Assembly: GCA_019057865.1 (NCBI GenBank) | Contig: JAHLWP010000031.1 | Location: forward strand, 1-54,186 | Source of the DNA: Promethearchaeota archaeon | GTDB lineage: Archaea > Asgardarchaeota > Lokiarchaeia > Sigyniarchaeales > SOKP01 | Direction of reading: 5' to 3' | Length of the DNA: 54,186 nucleotides | In this document: positions 9,162-18,886 of the stretch, in pieces | How positions within the stretch are numbered: the stretch's first letter is position 1 | Layout of the letters: each line of letters opens with the position of its first letter | Made by a program: the position numbers and the translations under genes | The notes under the pieces: generated by a model | Told to the model about the DNA's origin: nothing | The model's database searches: none | Seen by the model: the letters and a program-made list of their open reading frames with translations, nothing else

Positions 9162-11015
9162 TTATAAATTATCTAAACCTAAGAATTCAAGTTTAGATTT
9201 ATTAATTTTTCCAGTAATCAAATCCCATTCTTTAAAGTTATAAAAGTTTTTTCGTAATAATTCAAAATCTGGTGATTTTCCAGCCGAACCACCTTCAATA
9301 AGAGGTTTTAATAATATTTGAGGAACTTCATCAATCATTGGAGTAACCCCCATTTTTAAGTTAAACAATCTCTTCATAGTTAGTATTCTTTCACCATATA
9401 ATTTTATCTCTTCTAGACCAAATTTTAAACCAGTTGCATGTTTGATAATTGCGGCAATTTGAGAGGGCAATGGATTACAAAAAGAACAGATTATCAATGA
9501 ACTATACAGCGCTCTATAATCCATCATGATTGAACAGCATTTAGCCATCTCTAAATCGTTTGCATAAGTATCTAAAGTTATTGTAGGGGCATTAATTTCT
9601 TCAAATGGATAACCCATCAATACAAAATATAGGTCACATAAATTGTGAGAAGGTCCTTTATGAGCAGCACCCATTCCATAGGCAATTGACATACCATAAT
9701 TTGAGCGCATATCATGATAAGTAATTTCTAATCCATTAATTGTAGCTATCTCAGCTTGGGGAATACTGAATTTTCTACCAAAAGCGTTAGATCCTTCTGC
9801 TAATATATCGCCTATTCCTTCTCTATAAACAATTTTATTTAGTAATTTTTCTACTGTTTCAGTATCACCCCAATTTGGACTTAATCCATCAATATCTCTT
9901 GGTTTAATATTTCCAAGAGTAAAATGATAAATAATACAAGCTATAATTCCACTTGAACTTACAGTGTCAATCCCATAATCGTTACATTTTGTATTTATAT
10001 AACAAATAAATTCAAGATCATCATTTAAAATCAAACTTCCATATCCACATATCGTCTCATATTCAGGTCCCTCAGTTTCTTTAGTTTTATACTTCCCCTC
10101 CTTTATAGCTATTCTTCTGCCACATCCAATCACACAAGAATGGCAAAACCTATTTTTTACAAGAATAGTTTGGACCATTGTTATACCAGATATCTTCGTA
10201 GCCTTGTCCCATTTTCCTAGTGTGAAATATTTAATAGGCAATTCTCCTGTTGAATTATACAGATCCACTGTTCCTGAAGTACCGAAATTAGTTAATACCT
10301 GTGATCCATAATTAGTTTTTACATTGTCCCTAGCTGCTTTTATTGCTTTTTTTAATTCATCTTTATTATGAACATCTAATTGAAGATTATTTCCTTTTAC
10401 TATAATCGCTTTTAATTTTTTTGAACCAAAAATAGCTCCCATACCGGTACGACCTGCTGCTCGTTGTTCAGATATGATATTAGCAAATCTTATAAGGTTT
10501 TCACCAGCTTGCCCTATACATGCAACCATCGCATGATTATCCCCAAAAATATCCTTTAACATCATAGTAGTATATTCAGTACCTCTTCCCCATAAGAATT
10601 TAGCATCCTTAATTTCCACTTTATCATCTCTAATTTCAATATAAACTGGCTCTTCTGAAGCCCCAGATATTATTATCCCGTCATATCCCGCTTTTTTAAG
10701 CTCAGCACCAAACCAACTCCCACAATTAGATTCTCCCCACATGTTAGTATAAGGGGATTTAGAACAAACAACCCACCTTCCTGTGTTAGGTGCAAATGTG
10801 CCATTCAATGGTCCTGTCATAATCATTAAGATATTATCAGGAGCTAGTGGATTTATATCTTTATCCAGCTTGTCATATAAATATCGACAGGCATAACCAG
10901 CCCCTCCTAAGAAACTTTTCGCAAATTCTTCATTTAATGATTCAATTTTGACTTCTTGATTTGTTAAGTTTACATTTAATAATTTTCCCCTAAAAGATTT
11001 TAAAATTTTAATCAC
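9162..11015 (-). CDS. aor: Aldehyde:ferredoxin oxidoreductase (tungsten-pterin enzyme)
   Basis: At 617 residues this matches the AOR family in length. It oxidises aldehydes to carboxylic acids, passing electrons to ferredoxin. The N-terminal domain shows the classic blocks GGAGYACRYLYD, LMIMTGPLNGTFAPNTGRW and CGSWFGAELKKAGYDGIIISG. The [4Fe-4S] ligands appear as C-x2-C-x3-C in FCHSCVIGCGR, with a further Cys in CSFCNP near the C-terminus. Pterin-contact regions such as RTGMGAIFGSKKLKAI are present. The start is the GTG at 11015. It is convergent with the Rab-like GTPase and divergent from the thioredoxin-like gene. The aldehyde substrate is unknown; family members act on amino-acid-derived or sugar-derived aldehydes. 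Confidence 0.96.
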   Translation of the reverse strand: MIKILKSFRGKLLNVNLTNQEVKIESLNEEFAKSFLGGAGYACRYLYDKLDKDINPLAPDNILMIMTGPLNGTFAPNTGRWVVCSKSPYTNMWGESNCGSWFGAELKKAGYDGIIISGASEEPVYIEIRDDKVEIKDAKFLWGRGTEYTTMMLKDIFGDNHAMVACIGQAGENLIRFANIISEQRAAGRTGMGAIFGSKKLKAIIVKGNNLQLDVHNKDELKKAIKAARDNVKTNYGSQVLTNFGTSGTVDLYNSTGELPIKYFTLGKWDKATKISGITMVQTILVKNRFCHSCVIGCGRRIAIKEGKYKTKETEGPEYETICGYGSLILNDDLEFICYINTKCNDYGIDTVSSSGIIACIIYHFTLGNIKPRDIDGLSPNWGDTETVEKLLNKIVYREGIGDILAEGSNAFGRKFSIPQAEIATINGLEITYHDMRSNYGMSIAYGMGAAHKGPSHNLCDLYFVLMGYPFEEINAPTITLDTYANDLEMAKCCSIMMDYRALYSSLIICSFCNPLPSQIAAIIKHATGLKFGLEEIKLYGERILTMKRLFNLKMGVTPMIDEVPQILLKPLIEGGSAGKSPDFELLRKNFYNFKEWDLITGKINKSKLEFLGLDNL

Positions 11016-11169
11016 ATCATTTCTTTTGAAGAATAATTTTCATCGATAATTAAGAATTTAATTTTCATATATTTTTTTTATCATAAATTTCTACAAGTTA
11101 ATCAATACGCTTAAAAATTTATAGATCATTAAAAGAATTTTTATAAAAAATGAAATTTCTTTAATACAT

Positions 11170-11670
11170 ATGAAATCGCAAATGAATTTAAAATGGAATG
11201 ATCTAGTATCTCCAACAATGACTCCAGATGAATACTTAAAAACTTATGGAGACAAGGTTGCTAATAACTATAAGGCTTATGAACCAAATTCAGCTATACT
11301 TGAAAAGATAAAAAGTTATTTAAAGAATAAAAACGAAAAATTAAAAATCGTTGCTTTGGGTGCTGATTGGTGCCCAGATTGCTCTAGAAATGTACCTCGG
11401 ATGATAAAAATAGTAAAATTGATGAAAAGTAAAGATATTAGCTTACATATCCTATATGGAATAATGGTAAATGCTTTACATAAGCCAGGAGAGACAATAT
11501 GGCATAAAAAGCGATCTCCTCCAGAAGCAGTTGATCCAAAATTTGAATTAAAAGCTATTCCTACGTTTTATTTCTTCAATGCTAATGGTGAATTCCTTGA
11601 TGTTATCGTAGAGCATCCAAAAGCAACAATTGAAGAAGACACTCTCAAAATCTTAGAAAAAAATATGTAA
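11170..11670 (+). CDS. Thioredoxin-fold protein with WCPDC active site
   Basis: A 166-residue thioredoxin-fold protein. The redox site is WCPDC in ALGADWCPDCSRNVPRM (around residue 70), and the cis-proline loop is AIPTFYFFN. An N-terminal helical extension of about 55 residues (MTPDEYLKTYGDKVANNY) precedes the fold; a similar extension occurs in thioredoxin-like proteins of Firmicutes and some archaea. There is no signal peptide, so it is cytoplasmic, probably a disulfide reductase or thiol-exchange protein. Start is ATG at 11170. It is divergent from the aldehyde oxidoreductase, with which it may share a promoter region. Confidence 0.88.
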   Translation: MKSQMNLKWNDLVSPTMTPDEYLKTYGDKVANNYKAYEPNSAILEKIKSYLKNKNEKLKIVALGADWCPDCSRNVPRMIKIVKLMKSKDISLHILYGIMVNALHKPGETIWHKKRSPPEAVDPKFELKAIPTFYFFNANGEFLDVIVEHPKATIEEDTLKILEKNM

Positions 11671-11754
11671 AAAGTCTTATTAATTTATAGGATTTTAGGA
11701 ATTTTTTTTTAAATCCTTCTTTTTCCAACTTTATTAACATTTAAATTTTTGTTT

Positions 11755-13815
11755 ATGTATAATAATTTTATGTCAAAATTAAAAGTAAAAAAAGTTATAA
11801 TTTTCAAGCATGGTGTTTCTTATTATATTCTCGAAGGGATAATAAAAGGAACAGATTCGTTCGAACTTGAATTTAAAGTTGATGAGATGAATGATGTACT
11901 AAAATCTCTTTTTGTATTAGACACTAGTGAAAAAGGATATATATCCTCAATTTCTTATGATGCTGCTTTGGAGACTTTACAGTTATTAAAATCAATCATG
12001 TTAAACATTCCTGATAAAGATTCGTTTTCTTCACTTATAACACAAATTAAAGGTGCTAAAGTTAATTTAACAATTGGAGGGGGCAATCAAACTTCAGGAA
12101 CGATAATGGGCATTGAAGAAATTGAAAAATTTATTAAAGAAGAAAAAATAATCGAGAAATTATTGATAATATTACAAGATGATGATCTTATTACCAAAAT
12201 TCCCTTTTCAGAGATTAAGTCCTTCAATATATTAAATGAAGACATTAAAAAAGATTTAAAATTTTTTCTTGACACTATTATTGCTGGAAAGAAGAAAGAT
12301 GCTAAAAAGATAAAAATTAATTGTGAGTCAGGTGGAGTAGATAATATTGAAAGAAGTATTTTTGTATCTTATATACGAGAAAGCCCTATCTGGAAAACAT
12401 CTTATCGATTAATAATGAGCAAACAACAGGCATTAGAACAGAAGTGTCTACTTTCTGGTTGGAGTCTTATTGAAAATACAACAAATCAAGATTGGGAAGA
12501 TATTGAATTATCTTTAGTGGCAGGAATGCCTGTGTCTTTTAAATACGATTTCTACAGACCGATTTTTATTCAACGCCCTGTTATTCAACCACCAAAAGTT
12601 TTGAGTGCTAGACCAACTGAAATAGAGGAGGGTTTAGAAATGGAAAGATTTGAAGAATATACTATGGCGGAAGCAGCACCTAAACTTAAAGCTATGAAGA
12701 GGCGTGCAAGAATGGCAGTTGCTCCATCTGCACCACCAGCAGGAGCAGCTGGCGGATTTGGTGTTACAGGAGCTACAATATCCGATGATGCATTAATGGA
12801 TAAGGTTAAATCTCAGACGAAAACTCAAACTAAAGATTTAGGAGAGCTTTTTGAGTATAATATTTCAAATCCTGTTTCCATTAAAAGGAAACAGTCCGCT
12901 TTAGTTCCAATTTTAACCAAAGCAATCAAAGCTAAGCGAATATTGCTGTATAATAAAAATGAACATAATAAAAATCCTAATGCATGTCTTGAAATAACAA
13001 ATAATACAAATTTAATACTAGAAAGAGGACCTGCTACATTAATCTATGATGATAATCTTGCAGGAGAAGCTATTATCCCCTTTTTGAATAAAGAAGATAC
13101 AAGACTTTTAAATTATGCTGTTGAACAAGCTGTAATTATAATACATGAACAAAAATCTGAAAATTTAAGTGTCCATAAAGTAACATTTGGGAGTGGCTAT
13201 TCCTATGAATACTATTATACTAATTTAATGACTGAATATAAAATTAATAACAAGACCACTGAAGAAAAAGAACTTTATCTTGATCATCCTAAAACCGCTG
13301 GTTACAAATTTGTAGAAAAACCTGTTGATCCAGAAGAAACACAGAATTATTGGCGCTTTAAAATAACTTTAAAACCTAAAGATGCGATTATCTTTAAACT
13401 TAAAGAACGAAAAGAAAATTACTCAAGCAATTACTTATGGAATTGGTCCAAGGAAGATATTATTAAAAGAGTTGGCTTTTATGTTAAACATAAATTCATT
13501 GATCCAAAACTCGAACAACAATTAAAAGAAATTGCAGAATTAATTCAGACTTCAAATGATTTAAAAAACAAAAGAGAAAAATTACATGAAGAACGAGATG
13601 TAATGACTAGTGAACAAGAAAGGCTGAGAGAAAACATTGCTGTTTTAGGGACCGATAGTCAATCAATTACATTAAAAGAAAGATATATAAAGAAATTAAA
13701 TGATCAAGAAAGTAGATTCGAAGAAATTAGTAAAGAGCTTAAGACATTAGAAAAAAAAATAGTGATTATTAATAAGGAAATTGAAGAAAAAATGCAAAAC
13801 CTTTCTCCTCCTTAA
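11755..13815 (+). CDS. DUF4139-type protein with Pro/Ala linker and C-terminal coiled coil
   Basis: A protein of about 686 residues resembling the DUF4139 family (MuiA-like in bacteria). The N-terminus has VKKVIIFKHGVSYYILEG and NDVLKSLFVLD, followed by a middle beta-rich domain with the family-like block GWSLIENTTNQDWEDIELSLVAG. Then come a variable Ala/Pro/Gly-rich linker (about residues 300-345, AVAPSAPPAGAAGGFGV), a second beta domain, and a long charged coiled coil over the last 100 residues. There is no signal peptide or membrane span. The frame opens with TTG at 11749; ATG at 11755 or 11770 is more likely. The role is unknown. It may be cotranscribed with the methyltransferase starting 43 bases downstream. 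Confidence 0.8.
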   Translation: MYNNFMSKLKVKKVIIFKHGVSYYILEGIIKGTDSFELEFKVDEMNDVLKSLFVLDTSEKGYISSISYDAALETLQLLKSIMLNIPDKDSFSSLITQIKGAKVNLTIGGGNQTSGTIMGIEEIEKFIKEEKIIEKLLIILQDDDLITKIPFSEIKSFNILNEDIKKDLKFFLDTIIAGKKKDAKKIKINCESGGVDNIERSIFVSYIRESPIWKTSYRLIMSKQQALEQKCLLSGWSLIENTTNQDWEDIELSLVAGMPVSFKYDFYRPIFIQRPVIQPPKVLSARPTEIEEGLEMERFEEYTMAEAAPKLKAMKRRARMAVAPSAPPAGAAGGFGVTGATISDDALMDKVKSQTKTQTKDLGELFEYNISNPVSIKRKQSALVPILTKAIKAKRILLYNKNEHNKNPNACLEITNNTNLILERGPATLIYDDNLAGEAIIPFLNKEDTRLLNYAVEQAVIIIHEQKSENLSVHKVTFGSGYSYEYYYTNLMTEYKINNKTTEEKELYLDHPKTAGYKFVEKPVDPEETQNYWRFKITLKPKDAIIFKLKERKENYSSNYLWNWSKEDIIKRVGFYVKHKFIDPKLEQQLKEIAELIQTSNDLKNKREKLHEERDVMTSEQERLRENIAVLGTDSQSITLKERYIKKLNDQESRFEEISKELKTLEKKIVIINKEIEEKMQNLSPP

Positions 13816-13858
13816 AGCTTATAATAAATTATTAATTTCTTTTTTATTTTTTTAAACG

Positions 13859-14563
13859 ATGATATTTAAATTAGCACTCCAAGGATTTAGAAGTCTAATG
13901 TATCGAAGTGGCAGAGTTTATAACTTCTTATCAAACAAAATATATGATGTCAGGAGGAAATATTTATCCATTTCAAAATTAATCGGTAAAAACAAGCATA
14001 TATTGGACCTAGCCTGTGGAACTGGCTTTCTTACTAGATTTTTACATCCGTCAAACATTTATGAAGGTTGGGATATTAACAGTAGATTCTTAAATAAATT
14101 GAAGAAGGATTGGATGAGAGGAAAATCTAAAATCAAATATATTAGTGTTAAACAAAAAAACATTCTTGATTTTCATAACTATGCGAAAGAAAAGGTAGAT
14201 GTTATTGTTTTATGTGATATATTACATCATATTAATCCTTCGCATTTTACTTTAGTGGAAAATGCCAAAATACATGCGAGAAAAGTAATAGTTTGCGAAC
14301 CTATTGCCGTAAAACCAAAAGATATCAAAGCATACACTCGATTCATTAGAATATTCCTGAAAATTGGTAAATTTTTTCCCGAAAAGCTATACAAATTGAT
14401 AGATTTTCTATTTCTTGATAATGACGGAGTTAATACTTATAAAAAACGATTAACATGGGATCACAATAACAAAAGTATTAAGAGTCTATATAAAAAAATG
14501 GGATTTGAAAAGATTTATGAGATTAAGGATAATTATATAGGAGTTTGGGATTCCAATAACTAA
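13859..14563 (+). CDS. Class I SAM-dependent methyltransferase
   Basis: A 234-residue class I methyltransferase. Motif I is HILDLACGTGFLTRFL (about residues 48-62), binding S-adenosylmethionine. The motif II/III region is YEGWDINSRFLNKL with the acidic Asp after beta-2. Motif IV is DVIVLCDILHHINP, the His-His-Ile-Asn form seen in methyltransferases acting on small molecules or lipids. The C-terminal half is basic and aromatic with no membrane span. Substrate unknown. The start ATG at 13859 follows the DUF4139 gene by 43 bases in the same direction, and the permuted GTPase gene follows 120 bases later, so all three could be one transcript. Confidence 0.88.
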   Translation: MIFKLALQGFRSLMYRSGRVYNFLSNKIYDVRRKYLSISKLIGKNKHILDLACGTGFLTRFLHPSNIYEGWDINSRFLNKLKKDWMRGKSKIKYISVKQKNILDFHNYAKEKVDVIVLCDILHHINPSHFTLVENAKIHARKVIVCEPIAVKPKDIKAYTRFIRIFLKIGKFFPEKLYKLIDFLFLDNDGVNTYKKRLTWDHNNKSIKSLYKKMGFEKIYEIKDNYIGVWDSNN

Positions 14564-14683
14564 CCTTCTTTATCTTTTTAACATTCTTTTTATTAATATA
14601 AAAATTAATTTTTGATAATTTACTAGAAATATTCAATGAAAAGAAAAATTTTACAAATAAATTTTATCTGAAATTAAAATATA

Positions 14684-15520
14684 TTGGAGTTTATTTCCAA
14701 CTTGAAAATTACACTCAGCCTTTGGGATATTGCTGGACAAGAACGATTTGATTTCTTTAAAACTGATTTCTATAAGGGTGTTGCTGCCATAGGATTAGTT
14801 TTCGACTTAAGTCGTCCTGATACTTTTGATGATATTGATGTATATTTTAATGACATAAGGAATAGATCAGGAAACGTCCCAATTATCTTAGTTGGAAATA
14901 AGAATGACTTGAAAAAGGATTTAGGCGAAACTATACCTCGCAAAAGAATAATACAAAAAGTAAACCAGCATCATTTATTTGAATATATTGAAACTTCAGC
15001 ATTAGAAAATGAAAATGTAGATAATTTGTTTAATCGACTAGCTATTATTGCTTTATTAGATCTTCAGCCTAGATTAGGAGAAGTAGTCGATATAAATCAT
15101 TTTAGATTTAAAATATTGCTTGTGGGGAGCGCTGCAGTTGGTAAATCATCATTAATTAAAACCTTTATTGGGAAGAAATTTGAAACAAGCTATAAATTAA
15201 CTGTTGGTTTAGATTTTATGACTCGAGATTTTGAAATACCCGATGAAGATTTGCCAAAGGAGGTTCATGATGTAATTAAAAAGGCTGTTAAAACTTTCAG
15301 AAAGAAATTTAAAAGGCTCTATAAAAAAGAAGAAGTTCCAAAAATAAGTCCAATTAGAAAAAAAACACCAACTAAAAAAATTTTAATTGAAACGGCTCCA
15401 GATCAAGAAAATGATAAAATCAAAAAGAGAACACATTTATATAGAAAGTTTTTCCTTCTTTCTTTAACAATTGTAATAATTGCATTAATAATAATCAGTT
15501 TCTTCTTCCTTTTCCGTTAA
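14684..15520 (+). CDS. Circularly permuted Ras-like GTPase with C-terminal membrane anchor
   Basis: The 278-residue protein contains one complete G domain in permuted order. It opens at beta-3 with G3 WDIAGQERF (residues 14-22), then G4 GNKNDL (71-76) and G5 ETSAL (103-107). A linker (about 125-139) leads to beta-1, the P-loop GSAAVGKSS (148-156), the switch I Thr173 in LTVGLDF, and beta-2 ending near residue 185. A basic region follows and then one C-terminal membrane span (about 256-277), so it is probably tail-anchored facing the cytoplasm. The cut falls in the beta2-beta3 hairpin. The start is TTG at 14684 or TTG at 14702 after GGAG; an in-frame stop lies just upstream and the 120-base spacer encodes no missing G1. 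The order G3-G4-G5-G1-G2 matches eukaryotic cpRAS domains. Confidence 0.88.
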   Translation: MEFISNLKITLSLWDIAGQERFDFFKTDFYKGVAAIGLVFDLSRPDTFDDIDVYFNDIRNRSGNVPIILVGNKNDLKKDLGETIPRKRIIQKVNQHHLFEYIETSALENENVDNLFNRLAIIALLDLQPRLGEVVDINHFRFKILLVGSAAVGKSSLIKTFIGKKFETSYKLTVGLDFMTRDFEIPDEDLPKEVHDVIKKAVKTFRKKFKRLYKKEEVPKISPIRKKTPTKKILIETAPDQENDKIKKRTHLYRKFFLLSLTIVIIALIIISFFFLFR

Positions 15521-15651
15521 TCAATTTAACACATTAATAGTTCATCTGATTCTGAATAATTAAATATACTTAATTTATATAATTCAAATTTTTATAGCAA
15601 AAAAAATAAATCATATTTTCTTTTTTATCTTAACATTTTTTGGTGTGAAAT

Positions 15652-15864
15652 ATGAGTATTGAAGAACTTGAAGACCAAGTTGAAAAATTATTAGAGGAAA
15701 GAGACAAATTAGAGGAAATATGCGACACTCTTCCCAAGTGTGAGGAAAATGATGCTTGCGAGACTTGTGAGACATATAGGAAAATTGCAGAAATTGATGA
15801 GAAAGTAGAAGAGTTAGAAGATAAAATCGAAGAATTATTGGGAGGAGAAGAGGAAGAAGAGTAA
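15652..15864 (+). CDS. Small acidic coiled-coil protein with four cysteines
   Basis: A 70-residue, strongly acidic protein: two helical stretches (about residues 1-22 and 43-65, heptad-like EELEDQVEKLLEE and EKVEELEDKIEELL) flank a cysteine loop, ICDTLPKCEENDACETCETY. The four Cys at about 24, 30, 36 and 39 could bind zinc or form disulfides at the turn of a helical hairpin. The tail is GGEEEEE. The ATG at 15652 is preceded by GGTGTGAAAT, a good ribosome-binding context, which supports a real gene despite its size. Function unknown. Confidence 0.65.
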   Translation: MSIEELEDQVEKLLEERDKLEEICDTLPKCEENDACETCETYRKIAEIDEKVEELEDKIEELLGGEEEEE

Positions 15865-16070
15865 AAATTTAATAGCTAAATAAAAAATCTTACATTTTAT
15901 TTTATTTTATTTATATTTATTCATCTATTATACTTTAATTTTTAATTCTCTCCTTTTTACAGAAATTTGAGAATGCAAAACTAAAACTATTTTAATTGAT
16001 TAAAAGAAATTAATACAAAAAATAAACTATCAAAATTAAATATTAAAATAAAAAAAAAGTGAATATAATA

Positions 16071-17378
16071 ATGCGAAAACCTTCTAAATTTAGAGTACAA
16101 GCCATTAATGATGAAATTTTAGCCAAGTTAAGTTTGAAAAATAGATATAATTTCATAAATAGTAATTTAATGTCTATTTTAACGCAAGAAGAGTTTAATT
16201 TCTTGAAGAAGGTTCAGAAATTTTGCTTAAAGTTTGAAAAAGATAATAAGATCACTCATGGACCTGAAGAAGATATATATGATTGGATTCCTATATTTGG
16301 AGCAGAAGGTTATATTACTCGTCAACATGCTTTTGAATGCATTGATTTAAATTATGAAGAATATGGATTTACTGCTGATTTTTTAAGAATTCTCGCACTG
16401 GACATATTTGATCCACAATTTGCTATGAGTGGTGGAGCCACAGTAATTTGTATTAATCCAATTTATGAACATCATGAAAATATGCCGATTAGATTGGATG
16501 CATTGAAACAATTAGTTACTGGTAAAACACCTGGATGTTTATTGATTACAGAACCTGAAAGGGGATCTGATGCGGTCCATATGTTAACTACTTGCGAGGA
16601 ACAAGATGATGGTAGTTTCATTTTAAATGGAGAAAAAATTTACAATACTAATGCACCAAAAGCAAAATGGGCTGTAGCATATGCCACTGCAGAAAAAAAT
16701 AATGGAAATACGATGGCTCAATTCTTAATTAATACAGAATGGGATGGTTGGCATTGCGAGAGAGTTGGGATCCCCTGGGTTCCTAAATTATATTTAGGAA
16801 AAGAGCATCTTGAAAATCTACGTGTTCCGAAAGAATATGTTCTTGGGGGAGTTGGAAAAGGAAGAGAATATCTTTTCGAAGGCTTAGTACCTGAAAGAGT
16901 TGCAATTGCCATGAGAGGTATAAGTGAATGTTGGGGTGCTTTATCACATGCATTTATCTATTCGAATTTAAGAAAACAATTTGACCAAGAAATACTTAAA
17001 TTTCAAGGAGTTGGCTTTCTTTTAACAGATCTATGGGCTAAAACCACAAATTTAACTTTAGCTATGCTTAAGTATTGTGAAGTGTATGATGAAAAAATGA
17101 AAAAATATGGAGGAGAATTACCCCAAACCATTTCTCAATCAATGGTGGCAAATGCATCTCAATTTAAATATCAAGCAGCATTGTTATCTAAAAAAGTTTG
17201 TTATGAATGTGCTAATTTAATGGGTGGAGCTGGTCTTTGCGATAATACATTAATGCACGATTACTTAAATATCTCTAGAATTCAAGAAATTATTGGTGGT
17301 TCAAGGCAAATTCAGCAGTACATCATGTCGATTAATTTAAGAAGAATGTTCCGATCACTTGAAACTTTTGAATCTTAA
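16071..17378 (+). CDS. Acyl-CoA dehydrogenase family protein, paralogue 1
   Basis: A flavoprotein of about 435 residues that would oxidise acyl-CoA to enoyl-CoA, or act in reverse with low-potential electrons. Family blocks are ITEPERGSDAVHM, FILNGEKIYNTNAPKAKW, RKQFDQEILKFQGVGF and MGGAGLCDNTLMHDYLN. The usual catalytic Glu in the C-terminal EGT motif is replaced by Gly (EIIGGSRQIQQ). A Glu in LVPERVAIA (codon at 16893) sits where isovaleryl- and long-chain acyl-CoA dehydrogenases keep theirs. The ATG at 16071 is preferred over the GTG at 16059 because the paralogues start at the equivalent place. It heads three direct copies; no electron-transfer flavoprotein gene is nearby. Confidence 0.92.
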   Translation: MRKPSKFRVQAINDEILAKLSLKNRYNFINSNLMSILTQEEFNFLKKVQKFCLKFEKDNKITHGPEEDIYDWIPIFGAEGYITRQHAFECIDLNYEEYGFTADFLRILALDIFDPQFAMSGGATVICINPIYEHHENMPIRLDALKQLVTGKTPGCLLITEPERGSDAVHMLTTCEEQDDGSFILNGEKIYNTNAPKAKWAVAYATAEKNNGNTMAQFLINTEWDGWHCERVGIPWVPKLYLGKEHLENLRVPKEYVLGGVGKGREYLFEGLVPERVAIAMRGISECWGALSHAFIYSNLRKQFDQEILKFQGVGFLLTDLWAKTTNLTLAMLKYCEVYDEKMKKYGGELPQTISQSMVANASQFKYQAALLSKKVCYECANLMGGAGLCDNTLMHDYLNISRIQEIIGGSRQIQQYIMSINLRRMFRSLETFES

Positions 17379-17590
17379 AATTTGTGCTTGTTTTCTACTT
17401 AACTTCTTACAATAATAGTATAAAAATAGAAAGTAATTTTAATTTAAGATTAATATTTACACTGAAAAAAGAAATTATTTAAAGAAAACCAACTAAATTT
17501 ATTTTATCTAAAGTAATAAATAACATAATTATCCTCTTTTATCAAATAAATTTTAAATCAAATGAATAATCAAAAAAATGTGTTTTAAAA

Positions 17591-18886
17591 ATGTCTAATA
17601 GGAAATTTGAAGTTCAAGCTATAAGTGATGAAATTCTTGAGAAATTAAGCCTTAAAAATAGATACTCATTCATATATACAAATTTAATGGGAATTCTCTC
17701 TGCTGAAGAATTGGCTTTTTTCAAAGAAGTGCAGAAGTTTTGCCTTAATTATGAAAAGAAACATAATATTACTCATGGACCAAATGAAGATATTTATAAG
17801 TGGATTCCCGATTTTGGAAAAGAAGGTTATATTTGTAGAGTTCATAAGTTTGAAGAACTAGATCTTAATTATGAACCTCATGGTTTAATGGCTGAATTTC
17901 TTAAGACACTTGCTATTGATAATTTTGATCCTCAATTCACAATGGGAGCCGGAGCTACAATATTAGCTATTAATCCTATTCAAGCTCATCATGAAAAAAT
18001 ACCAGAGAGATTAGATGCACTAAAAGATTTGGTTTTAGGTCATGCTCCAGGATGCATATGCATAACAGAACCCGAAAGAGGTTCAGATGCAGTTCATATG
18101 TTAACTACCTGCGATGAACAAGATGATGGTAGTTTCTTATTAAATGGGACAAAAATCTTTAATACTAACGCTCCAAAAGCTAAATGGGCGGTAGTCTATG
18201 CGACTGCAGAAAAAAATAACGGGAATACTATGGCTCAGTTTTTAGTCAATACGTCATGGGATGGTTGGAATTGTGAAAGAGTCAATATTCCGTGGGTTCC
18301 TAAAGTTTACTTAGGCAAGGAGACGCTTGTTAATCTCAGAGTGCCAAAAGAATATATTCTGGGTCCGGTAGGAAAAGGCCGTGAGCATCTTTTCGAGGGT
18401 CTAGTTCCTGAACGAATAGGTATAGCAATTAAAAGTTTGTGTGAATGTTGGGGTGCAATAACTCATGCTATTATTTATGCTAATATGAGAAAGCAATTTG
18501 ACCAGGAAATTCTAAAATTTCAAGGTGTAGGATTCCTTTTAACAGATTTCTGGGCAAAAATAACAAATTTAACACGTGCTATCGTGCAATTCTGCAATTT
18601 TTATGATAATTTGGTCGAAAAATTTGGCAGTGATGCGAATATTCCTAGAAATCTACGTCAAGGGATGGTTGCCAATGCTTCACAGTTAAAATATCAGGCA
18701 ACTGGTCTTTCAGAAAAAGTTTGTTATGAAGCAGGAAATCTTATGGGAGGAGCAGGTCTATGTGATAATACCTTAATGCATGATTACATAAATATGTCAA
18801 GAATAGGTGAAATTGTAGGAGGATCCAGACAGATTCAGCAATATATTATGAGCATGTCCCTACGACAACTTTTCAAGATACTCTAA
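17591..18886 (+). CDS. Acyl-CoA dehydrogenase family protein, paralogue 2
   Basis: A 431-residue paralogue, alignable end to end with its neighbours. It shares the blocks ITEPERGSDAVHM, NGTKIFNTNAPKAKWAVV and GGAGLCDNTLMHDYINMSR, and the same catalytic-site change: EGT reads as VGGSRQIQQ and the candidate base is Glu in LVPERIGIA. It is the most divergent copy in the N-terminal third (VHKFEELDLNYEPHGLMAEF) yet nearly identical to copy 3 over parts of the C-terminal half at DNA level, a sign of gene conversion. The 212-base gap after copy 1 allows its own promoter. Substrate is likely different from the other copies, since the variable N-terminal region lines the acyl pocket in this family. 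Confidence 0.92.
   Translation: MSNRKFEVQAISDEILEKLSLKNRYSFIYTNLMGILSAEELAFFKEVQKFCLNYEKKHNITHGPNEDIYKWIPDFGKEGYICRVHKFEELDLNYEPHGLMAEFLKTLAIDNFDPQFTMGAGATILAINPIQAHHEKIPERLDALKDLVLGHAPGCICITEPERGSDAVHMLTTCDEQDDGSFLLNGTKIFNTNAPKAKWAVVYATAEKNNGNTMAQFLVNTSWDGWNCERVNIPWVPKVYLGKETLVNLRVPKEYILGPVGKGREHLFEGLVPERIGIAIKSLCECWGAITHAIIYANMRKQFDQEILKFQGVGFLLTDFWAKITNLTRAIVQFCNFYDNLVEKFGSDANIPRNLRQGMVANASQLKYQATGLSEKVCYEAGNLMGGAGLCDNTLMHDYINMSRIGEIVGGSRQIQQYIMSMSLRQLFKIL

Noticed and set aside
14564..14683. Missing G1/G2 half of the permuted GTPase hidden upstream in another frame
   Set aside because: The 120 bases are too short for the roughly 50 residues needed and contain no GxxxxGK-like codons in any forward frame.
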